From Yoonia sp. F2084L (GTDB lineage: Bacteria; Pseudomonadota; Alphaproteobacteria; Rhodobacterales; Rhodobacteraceae), in the NCBI RefSeq assembly GCF_023015625.1, contig NZ_JALKAH010000002.1, positions 310,001-374,000 on the forward strand: DNA of 64,000 bases. Direction: 5' to 3'. The position numbers and the translations under genes are program-made. The notes beneath the pieces were generated by a model that saw nothing but the letters and a program-made list of their open reading frames with translations, searched no databases and was not told the DNA's origin. Of the stretch, positions 18,685 to 27,423 are shown piece after piece; position 1 is the stretch's first letter, and each line of letters begins with the position of its first letter.

Positions 18685-20148
18685 TTACTCCGCGACCATG
18701 GGTTCAAAGATTGCCGGTGGTAGGTCATAACCCCACAGCTTAAAGCGCTCTGAGAAGTGACTGCGCACCCCGGTCGCTGTGAAGTGACCGATGATTTTGT
18801 TGTCCGGCGTCAGACCGACGCGCTGATAACGGAAAATTTCCTGCATGGAAATCACATCACCTTCCATACCCGTGATCTCGGTGATTGAAACCATCCGGCG
18901 CGAACCATCCTGCAAGCGCGAGGCTTGCACGATCAAGTTCACAGCTGATGAAATCTGGCTCCGCATCGCTTTGATGGGCATTTCAATACCAGCCATCGCG
19001 ATCATGTTTTCCAGACGTGACACACCATCGCGCGCCGAGTTGGCGTGGATTGTGGTCATGGACCCATCGTGGCCAGTGTTCATGGCTTGAAGCATGTCGA
19101 TAACTTCTTCGCCACGGGTCTCACCCACGATGATGCGGTCAGGACGCATACGCAGGGCGTTTTTCAGACAATCGCGCTGCGATACACCGCCCTTGCCTTC
19201 GACATTTGGTGGACGGCTTTCCATCCGGCCAACGTGTGTCTGTTGCAGTTGAAGTTCCGCTGTATCCTCAATCGTCAGGATACGTTCGGCGTCGTCGATA
19301 AAGCCTGACAGGGCGTTCAGCGTCGTCGTTTTACCCGAGCCGGTACCACCTGACACGATCACGTTCAGGCGGGTCGATACAGCGGCTTGCAGATATGCAG
19401 CCATTTCCTCGGTGAACGCACCGAACTTGACCAGTTCCTCGACGCCAAGCTTGTCCTTTTTAAACTTACGAATGGAAACCAGCGAACCATCCACCGCAAT
19501 CGGTGGCACCATCGCATTGAAACGCGAACCATCGGCCAAACGGGCGTCAACATAAGGGTTGGATTCATCAACGCGGCGACCCACAGCGGATACGATCTTG
19601 TCGATGATCCGCAGCAGGTGTTTTTCGTCTTTAAACGTAATGTCAGTCAGTTGCAGTTTACCGTCGCGTTCCACAAAGATCTGTTGTGGGCCATTGACGA
19701 GAATATCGTTGACGCTTTCGTCCTTCAGCAATGTCTCAAGCGGGCCAAGGCCGGTGACTTCAAAGAACAAATCCTGGCTGAGCGTTTGACGTTCGTCACG
19801 GTTGAGAACGATGCCCATATCTTCGAGGGTTTCATTGGCAATCGCGTTGATTTCGGTGCGAAGTTCTTGCTCGGACGCGGTATCAAGCGCGGCGAGGTTC
19901 AGGTTATCGAGCAACGCCTTGTGCAATTCGAGTTTGATTTCACCCAAACGTTCCTTGCGGCGCTTGTCCTTGTCCATCGGTGCGACTTCGCCAGCACGTT
20001 TGCCCGGCTTTGGCTTCATGAGTGACTGGCGCGCGTCGTCGGGTTTCGCCGCAGCAATCGCGGCAACGTTGACCTTGGAACCGGCGGCGGCACCGTCGGC
20101 ATTCGCTACACCTTTCGGAGTATCTGGCTTTTTATACTTTGAAAACAT
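18685..20148 (-). CDS. cpaF: Tad pilus assembly ATPase CpaF/TadA
   Basis: Secretion-type hexameric ATPase powering Flp pilus assembly, 487 residues from ATG 20148 ([13 protein letters not shown]), which has AGAGGTAA upstream; a longer reading from 20163 adds five residues and overlaps the preceding stop. A Lys/Ala-rich disordered N-terminus precedes the N-terminal domain. The ATPase core has Walker [12 protein letters not shown], an Asp box, [15 protein letters not shown], Walker [13 protein letters not shown] and the His-box [13 protein letters not shown]. Upstream cpaE ends 11 bases before the start. Confidence 0.96.
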   Translation of the reverse strand: MFSKYKKPDTPKGVANADGAAAGSKVNVAAIAAAKPDDARQSLMKPKPGKRAGEVAPMDKDKRRKERLGEIKLELHKALLDNLNLAALDTASEQELRTEINAIANETLEDMGIVLNRDERQTLSQDLFFEVTGLGPLETLLKDESVNDILVNGPQQIFVERDGKLQLTDITFKDEKHLLRIIDKIVSAVGRRVDESNPYVDARLADGSRFNAMVPPIAVDGSLVSIRKFKKDKLGVEELVKFGAFTEEMAAYLQAAVSTRLNVIVSGGTGSGKTTTLNALSGFIDDAERILTIEDTAELQLQQTHVGRMESRPPNVEGKGGVSQRDCLKNALRMRPDRIIVGETRGEEVIDMLQAMNTGHDGSMTTIHANSARDGVSRLENMIAMAGIEMPIKAMRSQISSAVNLIVQASRLQDGSRRMVSITEITGMEGDVISMQEIFRYQRVGLTPDNKIIGHFTATGVRSHFSERFKLWGYDLPPAIFEPMVAE

Positions 20149-20159
20149 GTCGTTACCTC

Positions 20160-21404
20160 TCAAGCTCTCGCTTCTGCGGCGGTATCCTGATTGACATCAT
20201 GGACGGATTTCGCAAGTTTTAGGATTTCTTTTCTCAGCGGGTTCTTAGCATTGGACTCAGCCATAGGTGAGCCGTGGTCCGCACTTTGCATCACGGGCTT
20301 ACCGCCATCAGGCAGCAAGACTTCGATTGAAATGCCAAGACTGTCTGACAGACGTTTCACGCGGCTTTTGCCGTTTAGATCGGTAAAGCCGGGCGCACGG
20401 TTCAAGACAAAGCGGATCTTCTCAAACGGCAGATCCTCCGACTGCAATGCGCGCTTTAGGCGCAGTGTGTTCTGCGCACTGCGCATATCAAGCTCAATCA
20501 TCGCGAAATAGACATGGGCCATTTCCAGAACGGTCTGGGACCATTCGACCATGGTCGAGGGCATGTCGATGACGACATAATCAAAATTCTTGCTGGCCAT
20601 TTCAATCACACGCGACACGTCCTGAGGTGTAATCATGTCCAACGGGATCATATCGGTGGGTGCTGTGAGAACGTGCAGCTTGTCACCATAAGTCAGCAAC
20701 GCCTGCATAAACGCTTCGCTATCCATCGCGTCGGTATCAGTCAGCATTTCAAGCACTGCTTCGCGGCGCGGCAAGTCCAGATAGGTCGAGGCCGAGCCAA
20801 ACTGGAAATCCAGATCAAGCAGACAGACCTTTGGTGGGTCTTCCTTTTCGATGTTTGCCAGTTCCCAAGCCATGTTGACCGCAAACATAGTCGCGCCAGT
20901 ACCGCCGGCCACGCCGTGAATAGGCATGATGACGCCAGACTTATCGCCAGTTGCCTTGAACGTTTTGCCGCCGTCATCTGGCACGGCCACTTCCTGAACG
21001 GTCAAAACGCGCTCGATCGCGCGGGCCAGTTCATTTTCGGGAAGCGGGTAGGGGACAAATTCATCGCCACCTTCACGCAACAATTGGTGCAATGCGCCGG
21101 GGCTGACGTCTTCTGCGATCAAGATCACTTTGATTCTTGCAGCTTTGGCGGCCTTAATGACCTCAGATATGGTCGCCAGATTGTCTTCATCTTCTGCGTC
21201 CATTGCTATGGTCACGAATTGCAAACCACTGGCATCGGATTGCCCCAGAAAAGCGGGGGCGTCTTCAAAGCTCAGGTCACCCCACGCATCGCCGAGAGCG
21301 GACTCCATATCTTCGATCAAAAGATCAAAGTTCTGGACGTCACGACTGATAGTGCAGGCCACAATTGGTGGCGGGTCGCTCTGGACGACCGGGTTCGTAC
21401 TCAT
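20160..21404 (-). CDS. cpaE: Tad pilus localisation protein CpaE/TadZ
   Basis: A MinD/ParA-family protein that places the Tad machine at the cell pole or site of assembly; 414 residues. The N-terminal part (about residues 1-135) resembles a receiver-like domain. The ATPase-like domain begins around residue 155. Its P-loop reads GVAGGTGATMFAVNMAWEL and lacks the usual Lys before Thr, an atypical Walker A as reported for some TadZ proteins; the LLDLDFQFGSAS segment corresponds to the following Asp motif. The start ATG has GGGGACATTGG upstream. A 248-base gap separates it from the OmpA-like gene. Confidence 0.9.
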   Translation of the reverse strand: MSTNPVVQSDPPPIVACTISRDVQNFDLLIEDMESALGDAWGDLSFEDAPAFLGQSDASGLQFVTIAMDAEDEDNLATISEVIKAAKAARIKVILIAEDVSPGALHQLLREGGDEFVPYPLPENELARAIERVLTVQEVAVPDDGGKTFKATGDKSGVIMPIHGVAGGTGATMFAVNMAWELANIEKEDPPKVCLLDLDFQFGSASTYLDLPRREAVLEMLTDTDAMDSEAFMQALLTYGDKLHVLTAPTDMIPLDMITPQDVSRVIEMASKNFDYVVIDMPSTMVEWSQTVLEMAHVYFAMIELDMRSAQNTLRLKRALQSEDLPFEKIRFVLNRAPGFTDLNGKSRVKRLSDSLGISIEVLLPDGGKPVMQSADHGSPMAESNAKNPLRKEILKLAKSVHDVNQDTAAEARA

Positions 21405-21609
21405 ATTGCCAATGTCCCCATCAAGTGATCAACACGTTACCAAGCACCTCACACTGCGCACAACCTACCACAACGGATAGTGTTGCCCACTGCCCAACGG
21501 CACCGCACGCCAACTTACACAACTATTCGTGGGAATCTTGTCGAGATTTGGACCAAAAGATCGTAATTGTGCGAATTTTTGCGACGATCAGTGGAAATCT
21601 GTAGAAGTG

Positions 21610-21638
21610 TTGACGCCGGATGCATGATCCGGCGTCAA
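21610..21638 (-). terminator. Strong hairpin after OmpA-like gene
   Basis: Perfect 12-bp stem TTGACGCCGGAT / ATCCGGCGTCAA with a 5-base loop, 15 bases beyond the stop of the gene at 21653. It lacks a T-run on the minus strand, so it may be a processing or partial termination structure within the Tad transcript. Confidence 0.6.
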
Positions 21639-21652
21639 TAACTCGGCGGAAG

Positions 21653-22309
21653 TTAGCCGCCTTCACCAGTAGAGATCGCGGCTTCTGAGGCCGATGTCGC
21701 AGGTGTCGCGCTGCGGACATACTCGCGGAAGATAACCTGCGCATACTTACCGTTCAGCAAGAGCGGGTGACTTTCCACAAAGCCGGATACTTCAGTCACT
21801 GTGCGACGGTTACGACGCTCGCGACCTTCAGTGACAACCAGTGGCTGCGTTTCACCGAAAGAGGATACAGCCTGCAAGCGGCTGCGGTCGATTCCCTGCG
21901 ATGCAAAGAAAGAAACGACAGCCTGTGCACGGCGCAAGCCCAAGCTACGGTTATAACTTTGGCTACCAACCAGGTCGGTGTGGCCATAAACCGTAAAGCG
22001 TACTTCCGGGAATTGACGGATCCAATTGGCCTGCTTCATCAAGGTGCTGCGCGCATCTGCGTCCAGCGCCGTTGAGTTGAAGGCAAAGTTGACCGTCGAA
22101 TTCACATCAGATGCGAAACGCCGCGCAAGGTTGACTGTATAGTCCTGCTGCCCCGACTGGAGCAACCGGTTGTTCATTGTCGCTTCACCAAAATCGCCCG
22201 AGTCAATCTGTGATCCTGCTTCGGAATAGAAAGACGAATACGTCGGGTCGTTTGGCGAACACGCTGCGAGTGTGGCTGCAGCAATAGCCGTTGTTATCAT
22301 ATATTTCAT
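21653..22309 (-). CDS. OmpA-family lipoprotein of Tad locus
   Basis: A 218-residue lipoprotein (signal peptide ends LAAC, Cys17) with a C-terminal OmpA-like peptidoglycan-binding domain: FNSTALDADARSTLMKQANW, YGHTDLVGSQSYNRSLGLRR and FGETQPLV. A short C-terminal tail follows. ATG 22309 is chosen because TTGGAG precedes it; a TTG at 22324 overlaps that ribosome-binding site. It probably anchors the secretin channel to peptidoglycan; this role is inferred from its place 15 bases after cpaC. Confidence 0.85.
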   Translation of the reverse strand: MKYMITTAIAAATLAACSPNDPTYSSFYSEAGSQIDSGDFGEATMNNRLLQSGQQDYTVNLARRFASDVNSTVNFAFNSTALDADARSTLMKQANWIRQFPEVRFTVYGHTDLVGSQSYNRSLGLRRAQAVVSFFASQGIDRSRLQAVSSFGETQPLVVTEGRERRNRRTVTEVSGFVESHPLLLNGKYAQVIFREYVRSATPATSASEAAISTGEGG

Positions 22310-22324
22310 CGACTTATGCTCCAA

Positions 22325-23755
22325 TCATTCGTCCAGGACATAGCCATAGGACCCGCTAAAGTCCTGGCGTGCCACTTCGCCTGCGCCACCGCTTGATGGT
22401 GCACCGGTCCGGGCCACGCGGCCAAACAAGAACAGGTCCTGTTCGGTCGGTGGGCGTACTCGGTCTGTAGGCAATGCAAGTGCTTCACCACGTGTCGGCG
22501 ATACCAGATGCGGTGTGACAATGATCACAAGCTCTGTCTGGCGGCGCGCATATTCAGCGCTGCGGAACAGGGCACCCAAAACCGGGATGTCACCAACCCA
22601 AGGCACCTGACCACTCAAGTCTGTAAAGTCATCCGACAACAGCCCCGCGATTGCAAAGCTTTCACCATCGCGCATCTCGACAGTTGTCGAGGTTTCGCGG
22701 CGGCTGAAGGCATCAATCGAGAAACCATTCGCTTGGAAACTGTTGGATGGGTCAATTGCGGATACTGCAGCAACCAATTCCAGGTTGATGATGTCACCGT
22801 CAATAACCCGTGGGATGAAGTTCAGTTCAACACCGAAGGGCTTGTATTCAACAGTGATTCCTCCGTCTTCGTTGCTGATAGGCACCGGATACTCGCCACC
22901 GGCAAGGAACGTTGCTTCCTGACCACTGAGTGCTGTCAGATTTGGTTCCGCCAATGAACGTACAACACCGCGTGATTCCAGCGCTTCCAGAAGAATACCA
23001 ACTTCCAAACCGCCGACACCAAACCCGAACAGGGCCGCGCCGTTGTTTTCGTTAACGCCTGGAACAATGCCCCCAAGTGCGCCATTGATGCCGCCTTGAC
23101 CAACTGTTGTGTTGGTCCCGGCTGTGGTCCGCAGATCACCATCAAGACCTAGCCCGGACAGGGCCAATGAACTTGAAAGCGCCTTGCTGACCGAACGCTG
23201 CATTTCTGCAAAGCGAACTTTCAACATAACCTGCTGAGTGCCACCGACAGTCATCAAGTTCGATACGCGATCTGGTGCATAGCGTTGTGCCAGATCAAGT
23301 GCACGATCAAGACGCGCGATTGAGCTGACTGTGCCTGACAATACAATACCGTCATTCGCAGTGCGTACTTCGATATTTTCACCGGGCAAAATCTGCGTCA
23401 GACGCTCTTTGAATTCTGCCATGTCAGGAGAAACATGTACTTCCACGTTCGTAATCAGACGACCGTCAGCACCCAAAAGGGTGAGTGTGGTGCGTCCGGG
23501 CTCCTTACCAAGAACGTAGATTGTCCGGTCTGACAGCGACGAAATGTCTGCGATCCCGGGGTTTGCAATAGATAGTTCTGTGAAGGGTACGTCGCTCTCC
23601 ACAACAACGGCCCGGTTCATCGGAACGTTGAGCGCACTGGACGCCGCGCCGCGCAGAACGCGCAACGTTTCGGCCGGTGCAATACTGGGTGCTGCCGCTG
23701 TTAGCGACAACGTCAAGCCAGCAATAGCTGCCTTTAAGAATCTGTCATACTTCAT
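22325..23755 (-). CDS. cpaC: Tad pilus outer-membrane secretin CpaC/RcpA
   Basis: Secretin that forms the outer-membrane channel for the Flp pilus; 476 residues from ATG 23755, which has GGAGAGGCAGG upstream. It has a cleavable signal peptide (MKYDRFLKAAIAGLTLSLTA then APSIAPAE), an N-terminal pilus-secretin domain (NVPMNRAVVVESDVPFTELS, IYVLGKEPGRTTLTLLGADG), a BON-like segment and the C-terminal secretin domain (EPNLTALSGQEATFLAGGEY, FGVELNFIPRVI, PWVGDIPVLGALFRS, ELVIIVTPHLV). It is separated from cpaB by a 221-base gap holding a strong hairpin. Confidence 0.95.
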   Translation of the reverse strand: MKYDRFLKAAIAGLTLSLTAAAPSIAPAETLRVLRGAASSALNVPMNRAVVVESDVPFTELSIANPGIADISSLSDRTIYVLGKEPGRTTLTLLGADGRLITNVEVHVSPDMAEFKERLTQILPGENIEVRTANDGIVLSGTVSSIARLDRALDLAQRYAPDRVSNLMTVGGTQQVMLKVRFAEMQRSVSKALSSSLALSGLGLDGDLRTTAGTNTTVGQGGINGALGGIVPGVNENNGAALFGFGVGGLEVGILLEALESRGVVRSLAEPNLTALSGQEATFLAGGEYPVPISNEDGGITVEYKPFGVELNFIPRVIDGDIINLELVAAVSAIDPSNSFQANGFSIDAFSRRETSTTVEMRDGESFAIAGLLSDDFTDLSGQVPWVGDIPVLGALFRSAEYARRQTELVIIVTPHLVSPTRGEALALPTDRVRPPTEQDLFLFGRVARTGAPSSGGAGEVARQDFSGSYGYVLDE

Positions 23756-23912
23756 AAGTGACCTGCCTCTCCGATCACGCCTCATTTAATGGGTCTTTAC
23801 GCCCGTTGGATTTTTTGACCATGCGGCAGAACCACATTTATTGCAAGAATCAAGGGATTGGAGTGCAAAGCGTATGTGGATAACTGGCAACACTTTGGGT
23901 GACTACGCAAAA

Positions 23913-23942
23913 CGCGCGCATCTTATCATTAAGATGCGCGCG
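23913..23942 (-). terminator. Hairpin between cpaB and cpaC
   Basis: A perfect 13-bp stem (CGCGCGCATCTTA / TAAGATGCGCGCG) with a 4-base loop, followed on the minus strand by TTTTGCG. It lies 35 bases after the cpaB stop, so transcripts from the pilin/cpaB side probably end or thin out here and cpaC may have its own promoter in 23756-23912. Confidence 0.78.
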
Positions 23943-23976
23943 CTTATTTTACTGATTTATGCGGGCAATTCTTGCG

Positions 23977-24807
23977 TCAGTCAGCGCAGTCAACTTCTAC
24001 CTCAATGCGTTCAGTGCCGTTGCGTTGTGTGACAAAGCAGCGCTCCGGTGCAACTTCTTCAGGCGCTTCTTCAACAACTTCTTCGACGATGCCAAGCACG
24101 TCTCTGATGTTCGTTTCAATGCTCGTGTCGCCGCCATCGGCATCATCACGGGCAACCGGCGTGAGAGATAGATTACCAGCCGCTGATAATACCTGAATGT
24201 CAGCGAAGTCTGCCTGGGATACCTGCACAACGACGCCGCGTCCGCCGCGTTCAGCATCTTCGATCGCGATAATCTCAAGACCGCTTTTCACCAATCTTGA
24301 AATGCTGGCGCCAAGGCCAATCTGGCCGACCCAATACAAATCAATGCGGTCAGATACCTGAAGGTCACCCGCAAACGCTCGGGTTAGATTACTCGGAAGA
24401 GGAAATGCACGCATGCCGGGATCTAGCAACGCAGTAAGTCCGCGCGGAGCACCTGGCTCAGTCACTTTGGCTGCAAGAATCGGTTCGTTGATCTGCATTG
24501 GAATGCGAACCACCCGGGGTGTATCCAAACCTTGTGGAAAAAGCTCTTCTTCTGTAGTGAATACGCCTTCCGGCAAGTTCTCTTGTACGTAAGTAACAAG
24601 CTGCACATCCTCAGGCAGCAGAAAATCACCGTATGTTATATCGCGGACCGGTACATATATTTCCACGGTTCTAACAACTTGGCGCGCACGTTCGCGCTCA
24701 CGCTCCAATGCGGTCGCTTGGGTATTGAGCTGTTGGTCAACCATATACACAGCAAAGCCTGCCAGACCCATACCGATCAATAGGACTAGTCCGAAAATTC
24801 CGCGCAT
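23977..24807 (-). CDS. cpaB: Flp pilus assembly protein CpaB/RcpC
   Basis: Periplasmic, membrane-anchored pilus assembly protein of 276 residues. One N-terminal membrane helix (GIFGLVLLIGMGLAGFAVYM) is followed by a charged coiled-coil stretch (ATALERERERARQVVRTVEI), an SAF-like domain (VPVRDITYGDFLLPEDVQLV) and the RcpC core (ALLDPGMRAFPLPSNLTRAFAG, VSDRIDLYWVG). An acidic region rich in Glu and Val precedes the C-terminal tail with two Cys. ATG is preceded by AGAGGTGAATGA. Confidence 0.9.
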   Translation of the reverse strand: MRGIFGLVLLIGMGLAGFAVYMVDQQLNTQATALERERERARQVVRTVEIYVPVRDITYGDFLLPEDVQLVTYVQENLPEGVFTTEEELFPQGLDTPRVVRIPMQINEPILAAKVTEPGAPRGLTALLDPGMRAFPLPSNLTRAFAGDLQVSDRIDLYWVGQIGLGASISRLVKSGLEIIAIEDAERGGRGVVVQVSQADFADIQVLSAAGNLSLTPVARDDADGGDTSIETNIRDVLGIVEEVVEEAPEEVAPERCFVTQRNGTERIEVEVDCAD

Positions 24808-25371
24808 TCATTCACCTCTAGTTCTCTGGCCATTCTTCAAACGGCTCACTCGGTTGGTCTTTGTTGCCACAACTTCAGCATCAGTGCGACTCTTGTAAAG
24901 TACGGTACCAAAGGGGCTCAAGACCACAAGTCAACCAAATCTGCCTTTACTTTGCGTTAAATTAAGGTGCAATGCGTCATTTCGGTTGAGGTGATTGAAA
25001 CAACTAAATGATGTAGAGAAAGCATATAATGAAGCATGTTCGGTGACGCTGTGGCTGCAGAGCAGGCCTGGCAGTCATTCTTTTTGCGCGTCGCTGCAAA
25101 TCAGTTGAGCCAGGCTGCGTCTCTGAGTGCCGATCGGGGCTAAATGGCTGATTTGGTCCACCCTATTTCGGACGGTTGAGGTTAGCAGGGTGCCGGATTT
25201 TGATTACTAACACAGCTGCAAGAATGCTTGGGTCTATAGGGTTCAGTTGGTTTTGACCAACCGACCGATCAAGCCCGACATATGCCGCTAGTAACGCCAA
25301 TCATACCGTTAGGAAAAACGCATTGGGCTGTTGAAGAGCTGTTCACAAGATCGCAGCAAGAACTTGCACGC
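24808..25371. other. 564-base intergenic region without recognised gene
   Basis: No convincing coding frame on either strand. Base composition looks more AT-rich than the flanking Tad genes at its cpaB end (for example GCGTTAAATTAAGG near 24955). A small hairpin GTTGGT/ACCAAC lies near 25245-25260. The part next to 24807 presumably holds the cpaB promoter; the middle may be a decayed insertion, but no terminal repeats or transposase remnants could be recognised. Confidence 0.5.
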
Positions 25372-25563
25372 CTAGTCGCACGACCCGCCTGAGCACACGC
25401 TCAAAATATCTTGTTCAATGTCGCCAGCGAGCGCCTCGGTGCCGTCGCCGATAGCAACCATAACCAATGCGCCAAGCAAACAGATTGCTGCCGTTAGTCC
25501 AACAAAATCAACGGTTACGGCACCGTCGTCATCCGCAAGAAAAGCTGAGAGAAAAAACTTCAT
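25372..25563 (-). CDS. Second Flp-type pilin
   Basis: A 63-residue pilin paralogue of the one at 25765. ATG 25563 has AGGAG six bases upstream; a longer upstream reading has no pilin features. The short positively charged leader ends in DDDG, the predicted prepilin peptidase site being G|A before AVTVDFVGLTAA; residue +5 of the mature form is Asp instead of the usual Glu. One hydrophobic helix follows, then AGDIEQDILSVC and a CSGGSC tail. It has its own gap and a terminator upstream, so it may be expressed separately and at a different level from the first pilin. Confidence 0.85.
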   Translation of the reverse strand: MKFFLSAFLADDDGAVTVDFVGLTAAICLLGALVMVAIGDGTEALAGDIEQDILSVCSGGSCD

Positions 25564-25693
25564 GATCACTCCTATCCGTACTTCGAAGCTGCCGTAACAT
25601 GGCTGAACGTTCACTCTGTTCGGTTGCAGACCCAGTTGATCAGCGAACACACCAAAACCGATGTAAGCGTCTGATTACCGTGGGTCTGTCACC

Positions 25694-25726
25694 AAAAAAG
25701 CAGCGCTACACTAATGAAGCGCTGCT
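25694..25726 (-). terminator. Rho-independent terminator of first Flp pilin gene
   Basis: Minus strand: AGCAGCGCT, 10-base loop, AGCGCTGCT, then a T-run (TTTTTTGG). It lies 39 bases beyond the pilin stop, consistent with a short abundant monocistronic pilin mRNA. Confidence 0.9.
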
Positions 25727-25764
25727 AATTCGATCATACTAAGAAGTCGTTAGAATTCATTAGA

Positions 25765-25956
25765 TTAGTCGCAAGTACCGTCGGAACACTGGTTCAGAAC
25801 GTCCTGTTCGATGTCGTTTGCAAGTGTGCTTGCACCGTTGCTGACGGCTGTACCAACAGCCAGGCCCAGAACAACGATTGCAGCTGTCAGAACAACGAAG
25901 TCTACAGTTACAGCGCCGTCTTCTTCGTTGCGGAAGTTTTTGATAAAGTTAAGCAT
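25765..25956 (-). CDS. flp: Flp family type IVb pilin (major pilin candidate)
   Basis: A 63-residue structural pilin: MLNFIKNFRNEEDG leader, then AVTVDFVVLTAAIVVLGLAV. Cleavage is predicted at G|A with Asp at mature position +5. The C-terminus NDIEQDVLNQCSDGTCD has two Cys four residues apart, a pattern shared with the second pilin. A strong ribosome-binding site (GGAGGGAACAAA) and a dedicated terminator suggest high expression, making this the likely major pilin of the Tad machine encoded at 14.7-24.8 kb. Confidence 0.92.
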   Translation of the reverse strand: MLNFIKNFRNEEDGAVTVDFVVLTAAIVVLGLAVGTAVSNGASTLANDIEQDVLNQCSDGTCD

Positions 25957-26307
25957 TTTGTTCCCTCCTCAGGGTATTAGCAGAGTATGTTTCGTTCCTC
26001 GCCGGTGTCTTGGGCTAGGTCTCTAGCGCAATCCCCGTCTTGGATGAACATATATAGCCCCTTGAATGGGGCGGGAGTTTGGCAGCAAACGCGTTTTTTT
26101 GGACCGCTCCGCGTTTTTGCGCGAAATCAGCGTAACATGTTGTTTTTAAACAAAACAAAAATTCATATTGTATTCATCTTGAGCGTAATGCGTTGCGAAA
26201 AAGCCTGCAATCGCGGGTAAATTGGCCCGATTGTTCGCTGAATCTTGGTATGTCGGCGGCTTTCTGCCATGTTTTTATTAACAATAAACGGCGAGCGGGA
26301 CCGGAAA
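25957..26307. promoter_or_regulatory. Divergent control region of pilin and lytic transglycosylase
   Basis: A 351-base AT-rich gap between divergent starts. It contains a minus-strand TATATA stretch near 26050-26056, a small hairpin GCCCC/GGGGC (26057-26072), A/T runs around 26130-26170, and a TTTATT-AAC-AATAAA palindrome at 26274-26288 just upstream of the transglycosylase ATG. No promoter can be assigned with certainty, and no gene is seen. Confidence 0.5.
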
Positions 26308-27144
26308 ATGAATCGGAAATTCATCGGCATAGCAGCTTTTGCTGCAATCATGGGGGCTGCCCCTGTGGCGGCAGAGGTTGAAAGGCTTCAACCGGACTTC
26401 ACTTTCAAACGGGTTCCGTTGCCATCCGCGGCATCGACCAGCCGTATTACGGTACAGATTGATCCCAACGCCCCTCGGCTGGGTCCCGTCTATGCCGATC
26501 CAGAGCCCGAAGCTGTTGAAACGCCCGTAGCCGTCGCAATCCCGCCGGCGTCAGGATTGGAGTGGTTCTGGGCTGGTGTTTCGGGCACTTTGGCTGACCG
26601 TAGCCCCGCGCGGCTCGAACTGGCAATCAATCAGATCAACAATCCACCTGCGGGTAAGGCTGTTCCCGCTCCACGTCTACAAGCCCTACAGGATATCGCA
26701 TCGACGCACGGGCTGAACATCTTAAGAGAGACAGTCGGCACGACCGTTTCACCCGCTTTGGTGCTTGCCGTGATTTCTGTTGAAAGTGCGGGGCGTGTTG
26801 ACGCGGTCAGCTCTGCCGGTGCCCAAGGCCTGATGCAATTGATGCCCGATACCGCCAGCCGGTTTGGTGTGACGAACAGTATGGACCCAGCCCAGAACAT
26901 CTCGGGCGGTGTCGCCTATCTGGAATGGTTGCTGGGGCATTTTGACAATGATCCTGTCCTTGCGCTTGCAGGGTATAATGCAGGCGAAGGCAATGTGCGC
27001 CGCCACGAAGGTGTACCGCCTTTTGCTGAGACGCGGGCCTACGTGCCCAAAGTACTGGCCGCGTGGCAAGTGGCCAAAGGGCTTTGCCAAACCCCGCCAG
27101 AGCTGATCACAGATGCCTGCGTGTTCAATGTGAACGGAATCTAA
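26308..27144 (+). CDS. Lytic transglycosylase domain-containing protein
   Basis: Periplasmic peptidoglycan-cleaving enzyme of the SLT/Slt70 catalytic type, 278 residues from ATG 26308. The signal peptide (MNRKFIGIAAFAAIMGAAPV, cleavage near AAAE) is followed by a low-complexity spacer. The catalytic domain has SVESAGRVDAVSSAGAQGLM with Glu as the catalytic residue, QLMPDTASRFGV and AGYNAGEGNVRRH. It is divergent from the Flp pilin; homologues next to secretion or pilus loci open the cell wall for assembly, which is a plausible inference. The stop overlaps the convergent acetyltransferase gene by four bases. Confidence 0.92.
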   Translation: MNRKFIGIAAFAAIMGAAPVAAEVERLQPDFTFKRVPLPSAASTSRITVQIDPNAPRLGPVYADPEPEAVETPVAVAIPPASGLEWFWAGVSGTLADRSPARLELAINQINNPPAGKAVPAPRLQALQDIASTHGLNILRETVGTTVSPALVLAVISVESAGRVDAVSSAGAQGLMQLMPDTASRFGVTNSMDPAQNISGGVAYLEWLLGHFDNDPVLALAGYNAGEGNVRRHEGVPPFAETRAYVPKVLAAWQVAKGLCQTPPELITDACVFNVNGI

Positions 27145-27413
27145 ACCGAGAACGCATCCGCCCATTCAGGATGTTTGCGCCGCTGCGCATTCACGAAGGG
27201 GCAAAGCGGGACGATCTGAAATCCCTTGCTGCGCGCATCTGCAATGAATTCGCGCAGCATCACCAGACCGACACCTTCACCTTCATGTCCCGGAGCAACC
27301 TGCGTGTGGTCCGCGATTCGTATCTTTGCCGACATCACCGAATAGGTCAGCTCACTCTCGCCGGAAGCGTGCACTATATAATAGCGACCTTTTGTGCCGC
27401 TTTCTTCGTGCAT
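27141..27413 (-). CDS. Small YjdJ-type GNAT N-acetyltransferase
   Basis: A 90-residue single-domain acetyltransferase of the COG2388/YjdJ type. Recognisable are the opening HEESGTKGRYYI, the acetyl-CoA loop region PGHEGEGVGLVMLREFIADA, and the ending VPLCPFVNAQRRKHPEWADA, which matches the CPxxxxxxxxHPE ending of the family. ATG 27413 is the only ATG in frame, 10 bases after the scoB stop, so it is probably the last gene of the scoA-scoB unit. Substrate unknown. Confidence 0.83.
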   Translation of the reverse strand: MHEESGTKGRYYIVHASGESELTYSVMSAKIRIADHTQVAPGHEGEGVGLVMLREFIADARSKGFQIVPLCPFVNAQRRKHPEWADAFSV

Positions 27414-27423
27414 CACAGAAAGA

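Noticed and set aside
20514-21428. 304-codon frame antisense to cpaE
   Set aside because: His/Arg-rich shadow translation of a clear TadZ gene.
24808-25371. Remnant of a transposase in the Tad gap
   Set aside because: No frame with transposase motifs and no terminal inverted repeats were found.
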